From assembly GCA_023437345.1 (NCBI GenBank), contig JAEZGC010000178.1, forward strand, positions 1 through 9,419: a stretch of DNA of 9,419 nucleotides, written 5' to 3'. This DNA is from Actinomycetes bacterium (GTDB lineage: Bacteria; Actinomycetota; Actinomycetes; Propionibacteriales; Propionibacteriaceae). This document shows, in pieces, positions 5,754-9,419 of this stretch. How positions within the stretch are numbered: position 1 is the first letter of the stretch; each line of letters starts with the position of its first letter. The notes beneath the pieces were generated by a model. That model saw only the letters and a program-made list of their open reading frames with translations. It was not told the origin of the DNA and made no database searches. A program made the position numbers and the translations under genes.

Positions 5754-6374
5754 GTGGGCGACGCCCCGCCGCGGTGGCCGGTGACGCTGCACCACGGGGC
5801 GGTCACCCTCCGCCCGCTGCGGGTCGGGGACGAGGCGGCGTGGACCGAGATCCGGCACCGTGGCGAAACCTGGTTCCGGCCGTGGGACTCGACCCGGCCA
5901 CCCGGATCGCTCGACGATTCGCTGCAGTTCGCGGCGCTGGTGCGGCGGTTCCGCAAGCGGGCCCGCAACGGGGCGATGCTGCCCTGGGCGGTGGAGTACA
6001 CCCCGCCGGGCGGCAGGCCGCGGTTCGTCGGGCAGGTGACGGTCAGCGGAATCACCCACGGCTCGGCGTCCTGGGCCCAGGTCGGCTACTGGGTCGACCC
6101 GCAGTGGGCAGGTCGCGGGATCATCCCGACCGCCGTGGCGATGGCCGTCGACTACTGCTTCGCCGCGCTGCGACTGCACCGGATCGAGATCGCCATCCGT
6201 CCGGAGAACACCAACAGCCTCGCTGTGGTGCGCAAGCTCGGCTTCCGGTACGAGGGACGGCGGCCGCGCTACATGCACGTCGACGGTGACTGGCGCGACC
6301 ACGATCTGTTCGCGCTGCACAGCGAGGAGGTTCCCGAAGGGGTGCTGAACCGGTACGAGCGGTCCCGCGGGTGA
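5754..6374 (+). CDS. RimJ/RimL-type GNAT acetyltransferase
   Basis: A 206-aa GNAT N-acetyltransferase, likely transferring acetyl from acetyl-CoA to an N-terminal amine or similar group. The acetyl-CoA loop is QWAGRGI (117-123, the Q/R-x-x-G-x-G/A motif), preceded by VGYWVDP. The ENTNSLAVVRKLGFRYEGR segment (151 on) is the late helix-strand of RimJ-type enzymes, followed by the usual DHDLFAL ending. The substrate is not predictable; RimJ-type paralogues often modify ribosomal or other proteins. The GTG start lies 1 bp after the glp stop, with GGAG at 5745-5748 serving as ribosome site inside the glp end. It is therefore co-transcribed with glp. Confidence 0.87.
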   Translation: MGDAPPRWPVTLHHGAVTLRPLRVGDEAAWTEIRHRGETWFRPWDSTRPPGSLDDSLQFAALVRRFRKRARNGAMLPWAVEYTPPGGRPRFVGQVTVSGITHGSASWAQVGYWVDPQWAGRGIIPTAVAMAVDYCFAALRLHRIEIAIRPENTNSLAVVRKLGFRYEGRRPRYMHVDGDWRDHDLFALHSEEVPEGVLNRYERSRG

Positions 6375-6469
6375 GCCCTCCGGCGTCCATCGGCGGTTGC
6401 GGCGGGCCGGTTGTGGGTCGATTCCCCGACACTCCGCAGCAGGTCGGGCAGGACCGGGCCGCCGCCCCG

Positions 6470-6475
6470 TAGCGT
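6470..6475 (+). promoter_or_regulatory. -10 element TAGCGT, probable leaderless promoter of sepX
   Basis: TAGCGT fits TAnnnT and is followed by a 6-nt spacer and then the GTG start at 6482, the same geometry as the promoters of glp and the cyclo-ligase. The 107-bp gap after the GNAT stop holds nothing else recognisable. No clear -35 hexamer is visible. Confidence 0.5.
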
Positions 6476-6481
6476 GCGGGT

Positions 6482-7213
6482 GTGGGCCTGACCGGAGTGA
6501 TTTTCGCGATCATCGCGGCGTTCTGGCTGGTCTATCTGGTGCCGTACTACCTGCACCACCGCGGCGACACCTTCGAGGACGGCGAGGTGGACATCCCGTT
6601 CACCCCCACCGCGGTGACGATCGTGCGCAGTGGCGAGTCGCTGGCCCGCGCGGAGGAGGGCGCCGCCGAGGTTTCGACACCACTCACCCGACGCGCCCAG
6701 CTGAGGGAGCTGCGGCTGATCGACGAGCATGCTGCGCAGCGCCGCCGGCGGGTCCTCATCTTCCTGCTGCTGGTGCAGCTGGTGGTGGCCGTCCTGGCCT
6801 GGTTCGGGATCGGCGCGTGGTGGGGGGCGACGATCCCGGCAGGCGTGCTGGTGTTGTTCCTTGTGGTCGCGCGGTTCAGCGTCCGGGCGATGCGGGCCGA
6901 CCTCAACCGGCGCGCCGATCAGATCCGCGGTTCGCGCGACGAGGACACGGTCGCTATCGCCCTGAGTGACTCCGACGTCGCCGACCACGAGCACTCGGTG
7001 GAGATCAGCGTCCCGGTCCGTCCGATCGGGTCGCTGTGGGATCCGATCCCGATCACGCGTCCGACCTACGTGTCGACGCCGCTGGCACCGCGGACGGTGC
7101 GCACGATCGACCTGTCGGCGCCGGTCGCGGCGACCCCGGCGGTCCCCGTCCTGGCGGCCACGCCGAACGACGAGCCGACCGAGGCGGTGGAGGGCGACCG
7201 CGAGGTCGGCTGA
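6482..7213 (+). CDS. sepX: Divisome membrane protein SepX/GlpR
   Basis: A 243-aa membrane protein. TM1 lies at about 4-23, immediately at the N-terminus, followed by a cytoplasmic linker with basic/helical content (68-90, ending QRRRR). TM2 (about 91-110) and TM3 (about 112-131) form a hairpin. The tail carries the family motif WDPIPITRPTYV...TVRTIDL (about 186-215), then a Pro/Ala/acidic end. This architecture and motif match SepX of Streptomyces and GlpR of Corynebacterium, membrane proteins that act at the division septum; GlpR is the receptor of the MoeA-like Glp. The GTG start is set by the -10 box 6 nt upstream. It follows glp-GNAT in the order expected for actinobacteria. It is unrelated to the glycerol repressor that shares the GlpR name. 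Confidence 0.85.
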   Translation: MGLTGVIFAIIAAFWLVYLVPYYLHHRGDTFEDGEVDIPFTPTAVTIVRSGESLARAEEGAAEVSTPLTRRAQLRELRLIDEHAAQRRRRVLIFLLLVQLVVAVLAWFGIGAWWGATIPAGVLVLFLVVARFSVRAMRADLNRRADQIRGSRDEDTVAIALSDSDVADHEHSVEISVPVRPIGSLWDPIPITRPTYVSTPLAPRTVRTIDLSAPVAATPAVPVLAATPNDEPTEAVEGDREVG

Positions 7214-7225
7214 TCCCGGTGAGGG

Positions 7226-7253
7226 TTGCGGACGGCCCGGGCGTTGCTAGCGT
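7226..7253 (+). promoter_or_regulatory. Promoter of the GyrI-like gene (-35 TTGCGG, -10 TAGCGT)
   Basis: TTGCGG (7226-7231) and TAGCGT (7248-7253) are separated by 16 bp, which is good sigma-70-type spacing. Transcription would start near 7260, giving a leader of about 26 nt that contains the GAGGAG ribosome site (7274-7279). Unlike neighbouring genes, this one therefore has a conventional leader. Confidence 0.5.
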
Positions 7254-7285
7254 GGAGCCATAACTCAACCTCTGAGGAGTTGGCC

Positions 7286-7750
7286 ATGGCTGACGTCAAT
7301 CCACACCTCGACACCATCGCGCCGTGGATCAGCGCGGGCATCCGACGCACTGTCGCGACGGCTGAGCTGGCCACCGTCTTCCCCGACACCTACCAGCAGG
7401 TGGCCGCGGCCGCGGGCCGGGCCGGCGCACAGCTGGTCGGTCCCGCCTACGGCTGCTACTTCGGGATGCCGTCCGACGTCGTGGACGTCGAGATCGGCTT
7501 CGGGATCGACAGTGAGGCCGACATCCCGGACCTGATCGTGACCGCCCACCCGGCGCAGCGGGCCGTCGTCGCCACCCACACCGGCCCGTACGACAAGCTG
7601 CACGAGACCTACGACGCGCTGATGCCGTGGCTTGCCGAGCAGGACCTCGACCTGTCCGATGCGATGTGGGAGCTGTACGAGTCGCCGCCGGAGACCGATC
7701 CCGCCGAGACCGTGACCCGGATCGTCTTCCCGCTGCGCGCAGCCCTGTAG
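7286..7750 (+). CDS. GyrI-like small-molecule-binding domain protein
   Basis: A 154-aa stand-alone GyrI-like / AraC effector-binding (SHS2-type) domain without a DNA-binding part. Landmarks are the VGPAYGCYFG strand, THTGPYDKLHETYDAL (97-112) and the closing WELYESPPETDPAETVTRI block (128-146), whose Glu/Tyr residues line the ligand pocket in relatives. Such single-domain proteins bind or hydrolyse small hydrophobic or cationic compounds, or bind gyrase; the specific role here is unknown. The ATG at 7286 is preceded by GAGGAG with 6-nt spacing and is preferred over an upstream in-frame start at 7226, which would precede the promoter's predicted start site. Confidence 0.87.
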   Translation: MADVNPHLDTIAPWISAGIRRTVATAELATVFPDTYQQVAAAAGRAGAQLVGPAYGCYFGMPSDVVDVEIGFGIDSEADIPDLIVTAHPAQRAVVATHTGPYDKLHETYDALMPWLAEQDLDLSDAMWELYESPPETDPAETVTRIVFPLRAAL

Positions 7751-7850
7751 GCGCGGTTCACGCCGGCCGGCGGCGGGAGTGGTCGTGCGCACTCGATCGG
7801 GTTTACCGCGCCCGCGCCTTCACCTCCGGGGCACCTGTGGGTGCGTCCGC

Positions 7851-7881
7851 GACCGTCCCGGGCGCGGCGTCGGGACGGGTC
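7851..7881 (+). terminator. Hairpin downstream of the GyrI-like gene
   Basis: GACCGTCCCG (7851-7860) pairs with CGGGACGGGTC (7871-7881) through about 10 bp with one bulged G and a 10-nt GC-rich loop. It lies about 100 nt after the stop and before the tRNA promoter. No T tract follows, so it would be an actinobacterial-style terminator or simply a GC-rich fold. Confidence 0.35.
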
Positions 7882-7920
7882 GACCGCGGTTTCGCTGTCC
7901 CGGGACCGCGGTGCTAATCT
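7882..7920 (+). promoter_or_regulatory. tRNA-Ala promoter region with paired ACCGCGGT palindromes
   Basis: TAATCT (7915-7920) is a strong -10 box, placing the start near 7927, 16 nt before the mature tRNA. TTCGCT (7891-7896) is a possible -35 with an 18-bp spacer. The self-complementary octamer ACCGCGGT occurs twice, at 7883-7890 and 7905-7912 (22 bp apart), on either side of the -35. A further palindrome GTCCCGGGAC (7897-7906) lies between them. The arrangement looks operator-like, though GC-rich DNA makes short palindromes common. Confidence 0.45.
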
Positions 7921-7942
7921 GGATCGGCCCGCGAGGGCACCT

Positions 7943-8018
7943 GGGGCTATGGCGCAGTTGGTAGCGCGTCTCGTTCGCAATGAGAAGGTCAGGGGTTCGA
8001 ATCCCCTTAGCTCCACCA
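7943..8018 (+). tRNA. tRNA-Ala, anticodon CGC, with encoded CCA
   Basis: A complete cloverleaf of 76 nt. The acceptor stem is GGGGCTA with TAGCTCC, containing the G3:U70 wobble pair that is the alanine identity element. The D arm follows with GTTGGTA in its loop. The anticodon stem is TCTCG/TGAGA with loop TTCGCAA, which gives anticodon CGC and reads GCG codons. The T arm is AGGGG-TTCGAAT-CCCCT, then discriminator A and a genomically encoded CCA (8016-8018). GCG is a frequent Ala codon in GC-rich genomes. The gene marks the left border of lower-GC, accessory-looking DNA. Confidence 0.96.
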
Positions 8019-8030
8019 TCTAGAAGCCGT

Positions 8031-8054
8031 CTCCCGCTAGGGATAACGCGGGAG
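8031..8054 (+). terminator. Hairpin after tRNA-Ala
   Basis: CTCCCGC (8031-8037) and GCGGGAG (8048-8054) form a perfect 7-bp GC-rich stem with a 10-nt loop, 12 nt after the CCA end. Only a short TT follows, so termination would depend mainly on the stem. Position directly behind a tRNA supports the role. Confidence 0.5.
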
Positions 8055-8076
8055 TTCCCACATCCCACTCACGTGA

Positions 8077-8116
8077 ACCCCTTCGGGGTGCGCACCACCG
8101 GCGCACCACCAGTGGT
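8077..8116 (+). repeat. Hairpin and 11-bp tandem repeat ahead of the phosphoesterase gene
   Basis: ACCCC-TTC-GGGGT (8077-8089) is a tight hairpin. It is followed by two copies of GCGCACCACC (8090-8099 and 8101-8110). The second copy runs into an inverted ACCAC/GTGGT pair (8105-8116). This lies between the tRNA hairpin and the phosphoesterase start and may be leader structure or an operator region. I see no consensus promoter there. Confidence 0.35.
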
Positions 8117-8150
8117 CGGAGCGAGTCTTCGCGCCGTGTTTGAATCCCTC

Positions 8151-8957
8151 ATGGACGCCGTCGAAAAGCCCCCGGGTGACCAGCGCGTCCTTGTGATCGG
8201 AGACCTCCACGCGAACACTGGTGCGGCCTTCGCCACCATCGACTACGCCGCGTCGGTCGGCGCAACCCACCTGCTCCAGGCCGGCGACTTCGGGTGGTGG
8301 CCCCGGGATCCAGGTGGGCAGAGGTTTCTTCTGAAGGTCGAACGTCGCCTGTCCAGGCACGGCCTCAACTTGTGGTGGGTCGACGGGAATCACGAGGACT
8401 TCGAGCGCCTTGCCGCCCGGCCGATTAGCGAGGACGGTCGCCGCCAGGTGAGTGACCACATCTGGCACCTGCCACGTGGATACCGCTGGGCCTGGAACCG
8501 CACCGTCTGGCTGGCAGTCGGCGGAGCGGTCAGCGTGGACAAGGAGTTCCGGACCCAGGGCAAGACCTGGTTCGATGCCGAGGAACTGACAGTGGTGGAA
8601 GCAGACCGGATCGTGGCCGACGGGCCGGCCGACGTGGTCCTCTCGCACGATGCCCCCTTGGGGGTCCCGTTTCTGCGCGCTCATCTTCGACAGGATCGTC
8701 CTGCTTGGCGGCGGGAATCAGAGTGGCCAATCGATCTTCTGGTTCGATCGGATGATCACCAGCGCCGACTTCGAGCGGTTGTGGACGGCGTGGCGGCCAC
8801 CAGGGTCTTCCACGGCCATTACCACGTCCGGTACAGCGACGTTCTCGCAACCGCTCATGGCGAGGTCCTTATCGAAGGCCTCGGCACGGACACCGATCGC
8901 CTAGCCGCCCGCCTTTGCTTGGTAGATGCCGAAGGCCGGCTCATCCCTGCCACCTGA
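8151..8957 (+). CDS. Calcineurin-like metallophosphoesterase
   Basis: A 268-aa protein with the ordered metal-binding motifs of the calcineurin-like fold: GDLHAN (17-22), GDFGWWP (45-51, a variant of the usual GDxxDRG), GNHED (79-83), SHDAP (165-169) and GHYH (212-215). These bind two metal ions for hydrolysis of phosphomono- or diesters. The substrate is not predictable. The HLPRGYRW and LAVGGAVSVD segments are typical of a family found scattered in actinobacterial accessory regions. The start is uncertain: ATG 8151 is chosen, while GTG 8136 with GGAGCGAG (8118-8125) upstream is a good alternative adding five residues. The frame is open back into the tRNA, but that part encodes tRNA sequence and is not protein. 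Its context is an accessory region convergent with a DUF262-like gene. Confidence 0.85.
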   Translation: MDAVEKPPGDQRVLVIGDLHANTGAAFATIDYAASVGATHLLQAGDFGWWPRDPGGQRFLLKVERRLSRHGLNLWWVDGNHEDFERLAARPISEDGRRQVSDHIWHLPRGYRWAWNRTVWLAVGGAVSVDKEFRTQGKTWFDAEELTVVEADRIVADGPADVVLSHDAPLGVPFLRAHLRQDRPAWRRESEWPIDLLVRSDDHQRRLRAVVDGVAATRVFHGHYHVRYSDVLATAHGEVLIEGLGTDTDRLAARLCLVDAEGRLIPAT

Positions 8958-9215
8958 GGCCGCCGACCTCAAGTCGTCGCCGCTGGTGTCTACGTGTCGT
9001 GCTTGCGCACCCCGCTCAAGGCTTCGAGCACAGGCATGCGACAACACCGCGCGACCAACGCGACGCATAGCGAGCTAGCGGTGGTTGAGTGGCAGCGCCC
9101 GGAACGCGGGCCTGCCGCCAACCATCCCTGCATGCACGAGCCAAAGCGGGCCAAGCCGGGCTCCGGCCCCCGGGATCGGCACCTGGCTCGTCATGCGATC
9201 TCAGGATGCCCGGGA
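8958..9215. other. Convergent intergenic region
   Basis: This 258-bp stretch separates two convergent genes. Small overlapping open frames exist in several phases but have no ribosome sites or recognisable motifs. The only notable structure is the inverted repeat at 9130-9196. Confidence 0.45.
9130..9196. terminator. Imperfect inverted repeat, probable bidirectional terminator
   Basis: GCATGCACGAGCCA (9130-9143) pairs with TGGCTCGTCATGC (9184-9196) over 13 bp with one bulged C. The enclosed 40 nt can form a further helix, GGGCC (9148-9152) with GGCCC (9165-9169). It lies between the convergent phosphoesterase and DUF262-like genes, 19 nt from the end of the latter, as expected for a shared terminator. 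A recombination site is the alternative. Confidence 0.45.
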
Positions 9216-9419
9216 TCAGACCAAGTCCCATTCCTTGTCAAGTGACGCGAGGAGCTCCGTTTGGCGACGTTGGATGACGGCCGGCGTCCATTCACTCAAG
9301 GTGAGAACCTGCGTAGTCAGGGCGAACACTGCGCTGCCGTTGGGGCTGGTGAAGTAGTTCGCCTTCTTCCTTGTGAAGTCGTAATTCTGGGCCTCGCTGT
9401 TCTTTGCTCGATTTAGCAG
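9216..9419 (-). CDS. C-terminal fragment of a probable DUF262/GmrSD-type (HNH-associated) protein, 5' end outside window
   Basis: On the minus strand a frame is open from the window edge (9419) to a TGA at 9216-9218, giving 67 residues with no start codon inside the window. The sequence includes NSEAQNYDFTRKKANYF, then a VFALTTQVL segment and SEWTPAVIQRRQTELLASL, ending KEWDLV. From memory this matches the C-terminal end of DUF262/DUF1524 (GmrSD-like) proteins. There, an N-x-DF-x-x-KK-x-x-YF segment follows the HNH nuclease core and a W-T-x-x-x-I-x-x-RQ-x-x-L helix closes the protein. Relatives are modification-dependent restriction or phage-defence nucleases. The catalytic domains would lie beyond the window. 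GC content falls noticeably towards the window end. Confidence 0.65.
   Translation of the reverse strand: MLNRAKNSEAQNYDFTRKKANYFTSPNGSAVFALTTQVLTLSEWTPAVIQRRQTELLASLDKEWDLV

Noticed and set aside
4442..6055. 537-codon open frame on the minus strand opposite glp
   Set aside because: It is antisense to glp with its MoeA fold, is low-complexity His/Gln/Gly/Arg-rich, has no ribosome site, and reflects GC-rich third-position bias.
7980..8150. N-terminal extension of the phosphoesterase frame starting inside the tRNA
   Set aside because: The residues RRSGVRIPLAPP are the familiar conceptual translation of a tRNA T arm and 3' end; conserved protein sequence begins only near 8180.
1..9419. CRISPR array, insertion sequence, transposase or integrase
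   Set aside because: No regularly spaced repeats, terminal inverted repeats with target duplications, or recombinase motifs were seen in the window.

Overview
The window is high-GC chromosomal DNA from an actinobacterium. The main evidence is the gene order moeA-like (glp) / GNAT / sepX next to 5-formyltetrahydrofolate cyclo-ligase, an FmdB-type zinc ribbon, a SAF-domain protein and mscL, together with several TAnnnT -10 boxes lying 6-7 nt from a start codon (leaderless genes). A Propionibacteriales-type host is plausible, but this was not tested.

Layout. (1) 1-189: the tail of a protein resembling the C-terminus of DUF3516 DEAD/DEAH helicases, then a 474-nt gap holding a strong inverted repeat (522-596) that could be a small RNA or leader. 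(2) 664-2393: a eukaryotic-type UDP-glucose pyrophosphorylase (UDPGP family) and a GTGA-overlapping 125-aa gene of unknown function. (3) 2398-4445, minus strand: mscL, a SAF/CpaB-like membrane-anchored protein, an FmdB zinc-ribbon protein and 5-formyltetrahydrofolate cyclo-ligase. (4) 4463-7213, plus strand: a MoeA-like protein whose active-site motifs are eroded, matching the divisome protein Glp; a RimJ/RimL-type acetyltransferase; and the three-segment membrane protein SepX/GlpR. (5) 7286-7750: a GyrI-like ligand-binding protein. (6) 7943-8018: tRNA-Ala(CGC) with encoded CCA. (7) 8151-9419: accessory-looking DNA with a metallophosphoesterase and, convergent to it, the C-terminus of a probable DUF262/GmrSD-type protein running off the window end. 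That last frame has no start codon inside the window, so a start-based ORF search misses it.

The best-supported functional unit is the glp-GNAT-sepX block, which fits the actinobacterial cell-division partnership in which a catalytically degenerate MoeA/gephyrin homologue links FtsZ to a membrane receptor. The most striking regulatory structure is the 17-bp gap between the cyclo-ligase and glp. There a single heptamer (4451-4457) reads as a -10 box on both strands, 6 nt from each start codon, implying divergent leaderless transcription from one symmetric promoter. The right-hand end looks like the edge of a tRNA-Ala-associated accessory or defence island. I do not see a complete new system in the window; the island gene set continues beyond it.
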